From contig NZ_CP143258.1 in the NCBI RefSeq assembly GCF_036320655.1, forward strand, positions 2,852,424-2,916,423: a stretch of 64,000 bases of DNA, written 5' to 3'. Numbering within the stretch: position 1 is the stretch's first letter; every line of letters begins with the position of its first letter. Both the position numbers and the translations under genes were made by a program. This DNA is from Porphyromonas pogonae (lineage in GTDB: Bacteria; Bacteroidota; Bacteroidia; Bacteroidales; Porphyromonadaceae). The notes under the pieces are model-generated. The model saw only the letters and a list, made by a program, of their open reading frames with translations. It did not search any database and was not told the origin of the DNA. Shown here in pieces: positions 1-9,533 of the stretch.

Positions 1-1670
1 GGTAACGGATTGATAAACATAAAATGAGCCAATGCTACCTTATGACCTCGCTCGCGTAATTCTTCCATTGCTTCGTACAAGTGCCCATAGGTACCGCCCC
101 ACCCTACGATGAGCAGGTCAGCATCAGCAACATCACCCTGTACCTTCACATCAGGAATCACAGAAGCTACATTATCCACCTTTTGCTGTCTCACAGCGAC
201 CATCTTCTCATGATTGGCCGAGTCTGTACTGATAGCTCCGGTGTAATAGTCCTTTTCCAACCCGCCTAAACGGTGCTGATAGCCTTCATCACCGGGAAAT
301 GCCCAGTATCTTACCATTGTATCTTCGTTACGGGTATAAGCACACCATTTTTCAGGTTTAGTATCGAATTGCTTTACCGTATTTGGAGTAATAGAAGGAT
401 AATCTTCGATTGTGGGAATGCGCCAAGCGGTAGAGCCATTGGCTATAAATGAGTCAGTAAGCAGTATGACGGGTGTCATAAATTCCACAGCTATTTTGGC
501 AGCCCAATAAGCTGCATCAAAGCATTGTCCGGGAGTAATACCGGATATAATAGGCAGAGGCGACTCACCGTTGTGTCCGTATAGAGCCTGCATCAAATCG
601 GTCTGTTCGGTCTTGGTTGGCAATCCCGTAGAAGGACCACCACGTTGTACGTCTACTATTACAAGGGGTAATTCCGCCATAATAGCCAAGCCGATAGCTT
701 CACTCTTGAGAGCAAGTCCGGGCCCAGAAGTTGTGGTAACTGCAAGGTTACCAGCAAAAGAAGCTCCTATAGCAGTACAGATCCCGGCGATTTCATCTTC
801 CGCCTGCACCGTTTTCACGCCCAGAGCTTTGAGTTTGGCCAATTCGTGCAAAATATCAGTTGCCGGAGTGATGGGGTAACTACCCAAAAAGAGAGGAAGC
901 CCTGATCGCTCGCTAGCCGCAACCAATCCTAAAGATGTAGCCTTATTACCATTGATATCTACATAGTAACCGGGCGTTTGCTTCTGGCTCTCTACACGGT
1001 ATATGCTAGCACTGGCATGTGTATTGGCTCCGAAGTTAAATCCATCGTACAATGCCCTGTTATTGGCATCTCGCACGGCTGGTTTCTTACCGAATTTTCT
1101 GTTGATAAAGTCTTTGGCATGATCCAACGGTCTGTCGAACAACCAACAGATAAGCCCCAAAGCAAACATATTCTTGCATCGGAGCGCTGATTTATTGTCC
1201 AAGCCGAATTCCTTCAGATTATCCTTGACCATTGAAGATATGGGAGCCGCCACTAACTGCTGGGTAGTGAGGCCTATCTCTGAGAGTGGATCATCGGTAG
1301 AAAATTCTGCTTTTTCGAGATCTTTTGCTCCAAAAGAGTCACTATCTATGATAATGATGGAGTTCGGTTTAAGGTTCTTTTTGTTTACCTTCAGTGCGGC
1401 GGGGTTCATAGCCACCAACACGTCGGCTTTAGCTCCGGGTGTGTATACACTACTTGTTCCGATGTGTACCTGAAAGCCGGATACTCCGCTGAGAGTTCCT
1501 TGTGGTGCACGAATTTCTGCGGGGAAATCAGGCAATGTGGAAATAGAGTTTCCATACATCGCGGACAGATCGGAAAAGATTGTTCCGGTAAGTTGCATAC
1601 CGTCTCCGGAGTCTCCTGAGAAACGTATTACAACGTCTTTCAGTGTTTTTATGGTTGTCTTTTCTGCCAT
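1..1670 (-). CDS. korA: 2-oxoacid:ferredoxin oxidoreductase, fused gamma-alpha subunit (KorA-type), 3' part cut by window edge
   Basis: The reading frame on the minus strand starts at ATG 1670-1668 (MAEKTTIKTLKD) and stays open to base 1, so the C-terminus is outside the window. The N-terminal part carries the gamma-domain signature VIRFSGDSGDGMQLTG (about residues 14-29). It is followed by the pyrimidine-binding alpha domain with GSYPITPATDILHELAKL, AEDEIAG and TTTSGPGLALKSE. This fused gamma-alpha form is typical of bacterial 2-oxoglutarate:ferredoxin oxidoreductase, which makes succinyl-CoA (or an acyl-CoA) and reduced ferredoxin in anaerobes. A beta (TPP-binding) subunit is expected just past the left edge. 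Substrate choice between 2-oxoglutarate and other 2-oxoacids is inference from family resemblance. Confidence 0.9.
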   Translation of the reverse strand, partial: MAEKTTIKTLKDVVIRFSGDSGDGMQLTGTIFSDLSAMYGNSISTLPDFPAEIRAPQGTLSGVSGFQVHIGTSSVYTPGAKADVLVAMNPAALKVNKKNLKPNSIIIIDSDSFGAKDLEKAEFSTDDPLSEIGLTTQQLVAAPISSMVKDNLKEFGLDNKSALRCKNMFALGLICWLFDRPLDHAKDFINRKFGKKPAVRDANNRALYDGFNFGANTHASASIYRVESQKQTPGYYVDINGNKATSLGLVAASERSGLPLFLGSYPITPATDILHELAKLKALGVKTVQAEDEIAGICTAIGASFAGNLAVTTTSGPGLALKSEAIGLAIMAELPLVIVDVQRGGPSTGLPTKTEQTDLMQALYGHNGESPLPIISGITPGQCFDAAYWAAKIAVEFMTPVILLTDSFIANGSTAWRIPTIEDYPSITPNTVKQFDTKPEKWCAYTRNEDTMVRYWAFPGDEGYQHRLGGLEKDYYTGAISTDSANHEKMVAVRQQKVDNVASVIPDVKVQGDVADADLLIVGWGGTYGHLYEAMEELRERGHKVALAHFMFINPL

Positions 1671-1877
1671 AACGTAGAAGATTTATGTAGAGGTTTTGTC
1701 ACAAAGTTTAAGTTGACATATAATATCAATTCCATAATGTACGACGGAACAAAGCTAACCAATAATTAAGATGTCCACAAACATTTTCAAATAAATTTAT
1801 GTCTATTAGCAACTTTGCCATTCGAAACGATAAACCTCAATAAGAAATTATGTGATTATTAAGTGATTATTATAAGA

Positions 1878-1901
1878 AAAGGGAAGTGGATACTCCCCTT
1901 T
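1878..1901 (-). terminator. Probable rho-independent terminator of rlmN
   Basis: An inverted repeat (arms 1878-1887 and 1892-1901, one mismatch, GGAT loop) lies 17 bp past the rlmN stop. Read on the minus strand it is followed by TTTTCTTATAAT. This is the expected position and shape for the end of the rlmN transcript. Confidence 0.55.
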
Positions 1902-1918
1902 GGCCATCAGGGAAAAGC

Positions 1919-2956
1919 CTATAATCCCATCTGTTTTTTTGTTGACAACATGCCACACGCGGCCGAAATATCTTCACCACGCGAGGCTCTTATGGTAGCT
2001 GTGAATCCTTTGTTTTCCAATGAGTGTCTAAACTCTTCCATACGTGCATCATTTACAGGGGCAAGATCCACATCGGGTATTTTATGAAAGCGTATCAGGT
2101 TGATGCGGCACGGTATACCCTTCAGTATTTTGGCCAACTGAGCTGCGTGCTGCGGTGAATCATTGCGCCCTCTGAATACAATGTATTCAAAGGATACCCT
2201 CCGCTGTCCTGAAAAATCATATTGTCTGATTAGATCTAGCGTATCCATGAGCGCCATACCTTTCTCAGCAGGCATAATCTCCATACGTTCTTCCGGATAA
2301 GGGTTGTGCAAGCTCACTGCCAGGTGGCAAGTGGTCTCATTCAGGAAGCGTTCCAGACCTTTGCGCACCCCCACGGTTGATAGTGTAATGCGCTTAGGAC
2401 TCCACGCCAGTCCCCACTCCGCCGTCATGACTTCTATACAGCGCAGCACGGCGTCCAGGTTGTCCAGCGGCTCGCCCATTCCCATAAAAACGATATTGGT
2501 GATCAGGTCGGATTCCTCCACAGAAAACACCTGATTCAATATCTCGGCAGCACTGAGATTGCCCTTCCACCCTTGTTTACCGGTCATGCAGAAAAGGCAA
2601 TCCATCTTACAACCAATCTGCGAAGATATACACAAAGTAGCACGCTCGCCATCGGGTATATACACAGCCTCCACCTTGCCATTATTTTTCACTTCGAACA
2701 GATATTTCCGAGTACCGTCTGTTGAGAGCTCCGAACATAGCGGTACATACCGCCCCACTGTAGAGTGAGCGTGTAATAAGTCTCTATTGCGCTTGGATAT
2801 ATTAGTCATTTCATCCACCGAAGCAACCTTTTTCTTGTAAAGCCACTCGGCAATCTGCTTGCCCGTAAAGCGGGGCATGCCCAGACCTACGGCAAAATCG
2901 GTGAGCTCTGCAAGAGTCATCCCTAATAGTTTCGGTCTGTTATCTTGAAAATCCAT
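1919..2956 (-). CDS. rlmN: 23S rRNA (adenine2503-C2)-methyltransferase RlmN
   Basis: 345 aa, the normal length for RlmN/Cfr-type radical SAM methyltransferases, which methylate C2 of A2503 in 23S rRNA and A37 in some tRNAs. The radical-SAM cluster motif CKMDCLFC gives Cys116, Cys120 and Cys123. The C-terminal RGEDISAACGM supplies the second catalytic cysteine (Cys334), and MGMGEPLDN is the family's SAM-contact motif. The N-terminal helical domain (TGKQIAEWLY) is present. It reads away from the S4-domain gene and in the same direction as korA, with a 248-bp gap and a terminator between, so it is probably transcribed alone. Confidence 0.95.
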   Translation of the reverse strand: MDFQDNRPKLLGMTLAELTDFAVGLGMPRFTGKQIAEWLYKKKVASVDEMTNISKRNRDLLHAHSTVGRYVPLCSELSTDGTRKYLFEVKNNGKVEAVYIPDGERATLCISSQIGCKMDCLFCMTGKQGWKGNLSAAEILNQVFSVEESDLITNIVFMGMGEPLDNLDAVLRCIEVMTAEWGLAWSPKRITLSTVGVRKGLERFLNETTCHLAVSLHNPYPEERMEIMPAEKGMALMDTLDLIRQYDFSGQRRVSFEYIVFRGRNDSPQHAAQLAKILKGIPCRINLIRFHKIPDVDLAPVNDARMEEFRHSLENKGFTATIRASRGEDISAACGMLSTKKQMGL

Positions 2957-3576
2957 TAAATCAGTATCTTTGATTACTACAATTGTAATTAATTAGAAGA
3001 AGCGTATCAAATCTACGAGGACAACACCTTATCCCCGACAAATACCGCAACCGTCTAACAACCACAAAAATACATGAAATAATTGACAGATGTAGCCTAT
3101 ATCTCAAGATACTTGCATAGTAGACCTTGATTCACTTACCTTATGTATACGTTTAGTAAGATATTTACAACTTGGCACAGTCAGCCAAGATAATCACAGA
3201 CAGGGCAGAATGCCAGAAACCATTTCCCAATGTATCGCATATATTCCACTGTAGTTTCATGGCTGTCCGTATAGGGGGGGGGTATCCTTCACATGCTATA
3301 TGAGATCAATCACGTCTTTACGCTCAATACCATGAAATATAACTATATTTACATGGATGTTTACCGTGTGCTATGCGATGTCGCATACAAGATGTATATG
3401 CAATATACTGATAATGACTCGCACCTCCACACACCGGGTATAGACAGAGGAAGAGTCATTAGGGGAAATACGATGGAGAGTAAGTCACAATGTTGACAAC
3501 TGCTCCTTGTAGGAGTAAAAGCCCGAATAGCCACCGAACCCCCTCTCTTCCCAATATGACAATTGAGTAACAAACA
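2957..3576. other. 620-bp intergenic region with a G9 tract; no convincing gene
   Basis: Divergent promoter region between rlmN (minus) and the S4-domain gene (plus). A run of nine G (3274-3282) directly follows a GTCCGTATA stretch that resembles the core of the 22-nt repeat family seen at 4095. Short open frames here lack family resemblance and good start sites. I see no RNA gene. Confidence 0.6.
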
Positions 3577-3993
3577 ATGGAAGAAGTAAGAATAGACAAA
3601 TGGATGTGGGCTGTAAGGATATTTAAAACCCGCTCCATAGCCACCGACGCTTGTAAGAAAAACAGGGTCATGATCAACAATACCGCAGCCAAGCCCTCAC
3701 GCACCATAAAGGTAGGCGATGTGATATCCGTAAAGAAGCCTCCCATAACCTATTCGTTCAAGGTGCTACAACTATCGCAAAATAGGATGGGAGCAAAGCT
3801 TGTCAAGGATTTTATGGAAAACATTACCCCACCCGACCAATATGAAATCCTTGAGATGCAGAAAATATCAGGCTTTGTAGACAGAGCCAAAGGTTTGGGG
3901 AGACCTACAAAGAAAGATCGCCGTGAGCTGGAACAATTCAGCGACGATATGCCGCAAGACTTCGAGTTTTTTGACTGGGACGAAGAGTGGTAG
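3577..3993 (+). CDS. S4-domain RNA-binding protein (Hsp15-like)
   Basis: 138 aa. The N-terminal S4 domain (about residues 4-65: RIDKWMWAVRIFKTRSIATD, then MINNTAAKPSRTIKVGDVI) matches the Hsp15/HslR-type fold that binds structured RNA. In Escherichia coli, Hsp15 recycles 50S subunits carrying nascent chains. The C-terminal half (KGLGRPTKKDRRELEQF) is basic and ends in an acidic tail (DFEFFDWDEEW), as in other Bacteroidota members. No catalytic domain follows, so it is an RNA-binding protein and not a pseudouridine synthase. The start ATG is preceded by AACAA and no closer alternative exists. It appears monocistronic. Confidence 0.85.
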   Translation: MEEVRIDKWMWAVRIFKTRSIATDACKKNRVMINNTAAKPSRTIKVGDVISVKKPPITYSFKVLQLSQNRMGAKLVKDFMENITPPDQYEILEMQKISGFVDRAKGLGRPTKKDRRELEQFSDDMPQDFEFFDWDEEW

Positions 3994-4094
3994 CCCATCA
4001 CATGAGCTTGAATGTAGATAAACGGCTTGCACGCCTTTAACCATGCCAAAACCTCTATATATTTCCCTATATCGGAGGCTCCAAAATTTCATCC

Positions 4095-4209
4095 TATACG
4101 GACGAATGACCTATCCTATACGGACAATCGTTTTATCATAGACGGACAATTGTTTTATCGTATACGGACTAATGACCTTATATGATAGGTCATTAGTCCG
4201 TATACGATA
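4095..4209. repeat. 22-nt tandem repeat array, four direct units plus a perfect inverted copy
   Basis: The core TATACGGAC (TAGACGGAC in the third unit) recurs at 4095, 4117, 4139 and 4161, that is, every 22 nt exactly. The last unit (4156-4178) is repeated as a perfect 23-bp inverted copy at 4187-4209, with an 8-nt loop between. Related units with the same period occur at 32015-32115 and 62951-63001. It lacks conserved repeats separated by variable spacers, so it is not a CRISPR. Confidence 0.85.
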
Positions 4210-4302
4210 GAATTTTCATCAGTAAATATCAAGACTTCAACAAACCACAGCATACTCAATCTAAGCAGACAAATTTCTATGTAAATAAGTATGACGTTTC
4301 AT

Positions 4303-4489
4303 GAGACTGTTGCAAAAGTCAACAGCCTCATGGATTTTGGAGGCAAAGCCGACAAAAGACACTTTGACCGGGCAGAGAGGGTAAAGTGCAAGGCGCTAAG
4401 AGTGAGTGCACAGGGAGTTTACTTCAGGTAAATGACCTAGCGCGAATCTCGCAAGCAACGACGCAATTTGCTTGCTATGCAACGGTCTC
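4303..4489. mobile_element. MITE-like element, copy 1 (187 bp)
   Basis: Begins GAGACTGTTGCA and ends TGCAACGGTCTC, giving 12-bp terminal inverted repeats with one mismatch. It is flanked by the 5-bp direct repeat TTCAT (4298-4302 and 4490-4494), the mark of a transposition event. Near-identical copies lie at 13104-13290 and 31075-31260. It contains no ORF for a transposase, so it must be mobilised in trans. The left terminus itself folds as a hairpin (GAGACTGTTG ... CAACAGCCTC). Confidence 0.88.
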
Positions 4490-4724
4490 TTCATAGGATG
4501 CAAGCCCAAACAAAACTTCTATACCAACATCATCAGATAATCGAAAAGGCTGTTATTTTAAAAGAATTTAATTGATTTCATCTTTTTACCAACTATTTAC
4601 ACTTTTTACCCCACATGCAAAACCCACTTAATAAATATAAGATAAAAAAAACTCGCATATAAAAATGCAAAACGTTAATAATTTTAAAATACATCAGAAA
4701 TATAACCAAGAACCGAAATAAAAT

Positions 4725-4732
4725 TAACTTTG
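4725..4732 (+). promoter_or_regulatory. Candidate -7 box (TAACTTTG) of the first susCD operon
   Basis: Matches the Bacteroidota -7 consensus TAnnTTTG and lies 121 bp before the susC ATG in an AT-rich leader. No clear TTG -33 box is seen at the ideal distance, so this is a moderate call. Confidence 0.45.
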
Positions 4733-4853
4733 CATTTAGTTATAAACGGAAACACAACGTGTATTACTAAAAAACCACACAAACAAGGCCATTTATTGAA
4801 ATTAATTGAATATAAACTAAGAAAAAATCATATATACCACTTATAAATTCACT

Positions 4854-7800
4854 ATGAAACAAAAGCACTTTGGTTTATTGACACTCGTACTTTCAATGCC
4901 GTTATTGGGAGCCGGCCACCTGCAGGCTGCCACTGTTGCGGACAAGAACGAGAGTGTAAATCTTCCCGAGCTCAACATGCAACAGGGGAAAAAAATAACC
5001 GTAAAAGGGAATGTTACTGACAACAAAGGCGAAGCTCTGATAGGCGTGAGCGTAGCCATCAAAGGGACTTCCTCCGGTGCCACTACCGATGTAGACGGCA
5101 ACTTCACATTGCAAGTGACCCCGGGCGCAACGCTTGAGATCACCTACGTGGGTTACAAACCACAAACCGTGAACGTAACCAACCAAACCTCTCTCAAGAT
5201 TGTGATGCAAGAGGATGCTACGGCTCTTGATGCTGTGGTAGTAACCGCTCTCGGCATCAAACGTTCGCAGAAAGCTCTGAGCTACAATGTTCAGGAAGTA
5301 AAAAGCGAGGCTCTTACCACGGTGAAAGATGCTAACTTCATGAACGCCCTCTCCGGCAAAGTAGCGGGGGTAAACATCAATGCTTCATCAGCAGGTATCG
5401 GCGGTGCTACCCGTGTGGTAATGCGTGGACCTAAATCTATGACCCAGAGCAACCAAGCCCTGTACGTAATAGACGGTGTGCCCATCTTCAACACCAATGG
5501 CGGAGCCACGGAAGGCATATACTCAAGTCAGCCCACCGGTGAAGGTATATCAGATATCAACCCGGATGACATTGCATCCATTTCGGTTCTTAGTGGCCCT
5601 GCAGCAGCTGCTTTATATGGTTCGTCGGCAGCACAAGGTGTGATCATGATTACAACTAAAAAGGGTAGAGAAGGTAAGATTTCTGTGATGTTATCCAACA
5701 GCTCTTCGTTTTCTGCCCCCTTCATCATGCCGGAGTTCCAGACAGAGTACATAAACAATACAGGAGAAGTTAAAACCTGGGGCAGTAAACAAGCATCGCC
5801 TTTCGGGGCTTATGACCCAAAGAAATTTTTCAACACCGGCTCCAACATTCAGAATACTGTATCTCTGACTATCGGGAATGAAAAAAATCAGACTTACCTA
5901 TCCATAGGCTCTACCAATGCAAAAGGTATTATACCCAATAGCAAGTACGACCGTTACAACTTCACCTTCAGGAACACGACTAAATTCTTGGATGACAAGC
6001 TGACACTGGACTTCGGCTTTAATTTCGTGAAGCAGAAGGATCAGAACCTCATGGCACAGGGGCAGTATTTCAACCCCCTCGTAGCTCTATACCTATTTCC
6101 TAGAGGCGAGAGCTTCGAGTCAGTACGCACCTATGAGATATGGGATCCTACCAGAAAAATTTATACGCAAAACTGGAACTTCGGTGATGCCTTAAAAATG
6201 CAGAACCCATACTGGACGGCTAATCGCATGAACCGATATGCCGACAAAAAGAGATACATGGGTAACATATCACTGAAATATCAGATCTTCGATTGGCTCG
6301 ATGTCACAGGACGTGCCAGAGCGGATATTGCCAATATCTTATATGAAGATAAAAGATATGCCAGCACCATCGATATCTTTGCCCACTCTCCTTACGGATT
6401 CTACGGATATAACAAAACCGAAGAGAAATCGGTATATGCGGACTTGATGGCAAACATTAACAAACGCTTCGATGATTATTCTATCTCGTCCAATATCGGT
6501 ATATCTACCAATAAGACCGATTTGGACAGTAGAGGTTTCCAAGGAGGGCTTAGAAACCCATCGAATATGTTCAATCCTAACCAAATCAACTACGGCACCC
6601 CCACCAATGACAACAGACCTATATATACAGATCACTCACACTTGAGCAACTCTGTTTTTGCCAACGTGGAGTTGGGATGGAAAAACATGCTCTATCTTAC
6701 GATGACAGGACGCGAAGATTGGGACTCCGCTTTGGCGTACACCAACGGTAATCCATTCTTCTACCCCTCCGTAGGTTTGTCCGGTATCATCTCTGACATG
6801 GTAAAATTACCGGAATGGTTCAATTACCTCAAAGCAAGGGCATCATGGGCAAAAGTAGGATCACCTATCCCTGCTCACATTTCTTCGCCCAACAGATACG
6901 TTTACAACCCTGCTTCACAGAGCTACAGCACTGTAACGTACAAATTCCCTCAAGATTTCTTCCCCGAGCAGACTTACTCATGGGAAGGTGGTATCACAGC
7001 TAAATTCCTCAATAATAAGTTGAGCCTTGATGCTACATTCTACCAATCCAATACAAAAAATCAGACATTCTTGATGCCTATAACACCTACCGAAGGCTTT
7101 GATCATGAGTATATACAAGCCGGCAATGTGAGAAACAGAGGTTTGGAATTGTCTCTGGGTTATAACAATACATGGGGTGATTTTAACTGGAACAGTGTCT
7201 TGACCTATAGCACAAACAGAAACAAGATTATAGAGCTTATCCCGGGTTCCAAAGAGCCGATCTCCAAAGGCGGTCTCAACGGAGCCAATGTGTACCTCAA
7301 AGAAGGAGGTTCTATGGGTGATATCTACATTAACAAGGATATCAAAAGAGATCCCGAAGGCAACGCTATCCTTGACGCCAAAGGTAATATTATGCTTACC
7401 GACCTACCCTCTCCTATATTCAAAGGATCAGTATTGCCCAAAGGCAATCTGGGATGGGTTAACGATTTTACATGGAAAGGTATCAATTTTGGGTTCATGT
7501 TCTCCGCTCGATTTGGAGGTATAGTTCTCTCACAAACTCAAGCTATTTTGGACGAATACGGTGTATCGAAAGCTTCCGCAATAGCCCGTGACAACGGAGG
7601 TATCCCCGTGAACAAAGGCATTATCAGTGCAGAAGGTTTCTACAGCGTTACAGGCGGCGACAATCCTCTGTGGTCACAATACATCTACGATGCCACGAAT
7701 GTACGCCTGCAAGAAGCTCACTTATCATATACCCTTCCTTCCAAATGGCTGAGCAACAAAGCAAAGCTCTCACTTGGCATCACTGCCAGAAACCTGTTTA

Positions 7801-7928
7801 TGATCTATAACAAAGCTCCATTTGACCCTGAGCTCACGGCTTCGACAGGAACTTACTACCAAGGCTTTGACTACTTTATGCAGCCTAGCTTGAGAAACTT
7901 CGGATTCAACATTAAACTGCAATTCTAA
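4854..7928 (+). CDS. SusC/RagA-family TonB-linked outer-membrane receptor (N-glycan-type locus)
   Basis: 1024 aa. Signal peptide about residues 1-26. A carboxypeptidase-regulatory-like domain follows (about 48-122, KKITVKGNVTDNKGEALIGV), then the TonB plug (about 135-265) with the SusC signature (YVIDGVPI, DIASISVLSGPAAAALYGS, GVIMITTKKG). A long beta-barrel ends in an aromatic residue (FNIKLQF). SusC proteins import oligosaccharides or peptides captured by SusD at the cell surface. Downstream, 23 bp away, is its SusD partner, then a GH18 endo-glycosidase, so oligosaccharides released from N-glycans are the likely cargo (inference). It is a distant paralogue of the SusC at 13654. Confidence 0.93.
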   Translation: MKQKHFGLLTLVLSMPLLGAGHLQAATVADKNESVNLPELNMQQGKKITVKGNVTDNKGEALIGVSVAIKGTSSGATTDVDGNFTLQVTPGATLEITYVGYKPQTVNVTNQTSLKIVMQEDATALDAVVVTALGIKRSQKALSYNVQEVKSEALTTVKDANFMNALSGKVAGVNINASSAGIGGATRVVMRGPKSMTQSNQALYVIDGVPIFNTNGGATEGIYSSQPTGEGISDINPDDIASISVLSGPAAAALYGSSAAQGVIMITTKKGREGKISVMLSNSSSFSAPFIMPEFQTEYINNTGEVKTWGSKQASPFGAYDPKKFFNTGSNIQNTVSLTIGNEKNQTYLSIGSTNAKGIIPNSKYDRYNFTFRNTTKFLDDKLTLDFGFNFVKQKDQNLMAQGQYFNPLVALYLFPRGESFESVRTYEIWDPTRKIYTQNWNFGDALKMQNPYWTANRMNRYADKKRYMGNISLKYQIFDWLDVTGRARADIANILYEDKRYASTIDIFAHSPYGFYGYNKTEEKSVYADLMANINKRFDDYSISSNIGISTNKTDLDSRGFQGGLRNPSNMFNPNQINYGTPTNDNRPIYTDHSHLSNSVFANVELGWKNMLYLTMTGREDWDSALAYTNGNPFFYPSVGLSGIISDMVKLPEWFNYLKARASWAKVGSPIPAHISSPNRYVYNPASQSYSTVTYKFPQDFFPEQTYSWEGGITAKFLNNKLSLDATFYQSNTKNQTFLMPITPTEGFDHEYIQAGNVRNRGLELSLGYNNTWGDFNWNSVLTYSTNRNKIIELIPGSKEPISKGGLNGANVYLKEGGSMGDIYINKDIKRDPEGNAILDAKGNIMLTDLPSPIFKGSVLPKGNLGWVNDFTWKGINFGFMFSARFGGIVLSQTQAILDEYGVSKASAIARDNGGIPVNKGIISAEGFYSVTGGDNPLWSQYIYDATNVRLQEAHLSYTLPSKWLSNKAKLSLGITARNLFMIYNKAPFDPELTASTGTYYQGFDYFMQPSLRNFGFNIKLQF

Positions 7929-7951
7929 TCTAATTTATTACTCTGAAAAGT

Positions 7952-9514
7952 ATGAAAAATAAATATATCGGGAAGGCTATGAAAATAAGCTGCCTCATCT
8001 CTTTGGCTGCAGTAATGCTTACGGGGTGTACTTCTGATTTTGAGAAGATAAACAACCCGGGAGAAAGCGCCAGCAGTACGGATTTGAGTATCGATAACTA
8101 TCAAATAGGCTCTTTCCTCGTACAATTGGAAAACAATGCGTTTCCCGAGCAGGAGAATGCATATCAAATGAATATGGACCTTATCGGTAATTACTTGGGG
8201 CGATATCTTACATATAGCAACAATGGTTTTACCAATAAAAACTTTGCCAGATTCAATGCTCCGGACGGATGGGTGAGATATCCATTCTCAGATATGACAC
8301 CGAAAGTTGTAAGTGCCTTCAACGAAATCAAAAGACTCTCCACAAAGGAAGACCTCAACTACAACTGGGCTCTCATCCTCAGAACTTACGCTATGCTTAG
8401 CCTTACGGATAAGTACGGCCCTTTTCCGATGGGGCTAAATGCTAACAACCCAAAGGCTTATAATTCTCAGAAGGATATTTACATCTCTTTGTTCCAAGAT
8501 CTGGATACTTCTATCAAATTTCTCGAAGGCTTTGTAGTAGCCAATCAAGGCAAGAAGTTCAATGCCGAATTTGACAAAATATACAACGGAGATTTCTCTA
8601 AATGGCTCAAATTTGCCAATTCGCTAAAACTGCGCATGGCTATCAGAATACGCTTTGCAGAGCCCGAAATCGCAAAAAAATATGGTGAAGAAGCGGTGAA
8701 ATCAGGCGTCATGACTTCCAATGATGACAATTGCCTTATCACATACGTGCCCAGCGGATTGTACAAAACCTCTGTAGAGTGGGGAGACAGCCGAGCATGT
8801 GGTGATATCGATGCTTATATGAATGGCTACAAAGACCCTAGAATTGAGAAGTACTTCAAACCAGCATCAAAAGCCGTAGAAGACAGAAAAATAGTAGGTT
8901 GTTTGGCAGGAGCCAATGTAGGTGATAAGAAAATTGCTACTGCACTGTATTCCGCTGCAAATGTGGAAGAAACCTCAAGAGGAGTCTGGATGACATTGGC
9001 CGAAGTTTACTTCTGTAAAGCAGAAGGAGCCCTTGCAGGTTGGACAGGCATGGGGGGAAGTGTAGAAGAGTTGTACAATCAAGGTGTAAAAGCATCATTC
9101 GATCAATGGGGTGCAGGCAATGCTGATGAGTACCTGAAAAACACCACCAACAAGCCCAACTCCTATAAAGATGCAGAAGGCGGGTACGGACAAAACATGC
9201 CGGCTTCCAGCAGTATCACTATTAAATGGAGTAGCACTGACAGCCCTGAAGTTCAGATGGAACGCCTCATCACGCAGAAGTGGATAGCCATGTACCCTAA
9301 TGGACAAGAGGCATGGAACGAAATACGTCGTACAGGATACCCCAAAGTATTTGACATCCCCACTTCCAAGAATGGCTACACCTTGTTGGTTCCTAACAGA
9401 ATTCCGTTCGACAATGAAGAGAAAGTGAAAAATCCGACCAATTACACAGAAGCAGTGAAGCTGTTGGGTGGGGCTGATGACTATGGAACTAAAATGTGGT
9501 GGCAGAAAAAGTAA
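7952..9514 (+). CDS. SusD/RagB-family surface lipoprotein
   Basis: 520 aa. A lipoprotein signal ends in MLTGCTSDFEK, so Cys26 should be lipidated. The acidic residues after the Cys fit surface export in Bacteroidota. The body resembles the SusD-like/RagB nutrient-binding family (the group often paired with GH18 enzymes): LRTYAMLSLTDKYGPFPM, DFSKWLKFANSLKLRMAIRI, LAEVYFCKAEGAL and QKWIAMYPNGQEAWNEIRRT are typical helical TPR-like stretches. It forms the lid of the SusC barrel at 4854. It sits 23 bp after susC and 19 bp before the GH18 gene, clearly in one operon. Confidence 0.92.
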   Translation: MKNKYIGKAMKISCLISLAAVMLTGCTSDFEKINNPGESASSTDLSIDNYQIGSFLVQLENNAFPEQENAYQMNMDLIGNYLGRYLTYSNNGFTNKNFARFNAPDGWVRYPFSDMTPKVVSAFNEIKRLSTKEDLNYNWALILRTYAMLSLTDKYGPFPMGLNANNPKAYNSQKDIYISLFQDLDTSIKFLEGFVVANQGKKFNAEFDKIYNGDFSKWLKFANSLKLRMAIRIRFAEPEIAKKYGEEAVKSGVMTSNDDNCLITYVPSGLYKTSVEWGDSRACGDIDAYMNGYKDPRIEKYFKPASKAVEDRKIVGCLAGANVGDKKIATALYSAANVEETSRGVWMTLAEVYFCKAEGALAGWTGMGGSVEELYNQGVKASFDQWGAGNADEYLKNTTNKPNSYKDAEGGYGQNMPASSSITIKWSSTDSPEVQMERLITQKWIAMYPNGQEAWNEIRRTGYPKVFDIPTSKNGYTLLVPNRIPFDNEEKVKNPTNYTEAVKLLGGADDYGTKMWWQKK

Positions 9515-9533
9515 TAATATATTGATAAGACAA

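Larger units (their letters stand above)
3994..4853. other. 860-bp repeat-rich intergenic region upstream of the first susC
   Basis: Contains the 22-nt repeat array (4095-4209), a full MITE copy (4303-4489) and an AT-rich susC promoter/leader. I see no protein-coding or RNA gene. Confidence 0.7.

Noticed and set aside
3293..3496. 67-aa frame upstream of the S4-domain gene
   Set aside because: No ribosome site or resemblance; composition looks random.
4095..4209. CRISPR array
   Set aside because: The units are contiguous at 22 nt, degenerate and without spacers, and no cas gene is present.
9468..9533. Upstream start of the GH18 gene
   Set aside because: It overlaps susD and would hide the lipoprotein signal that begins at 9534.
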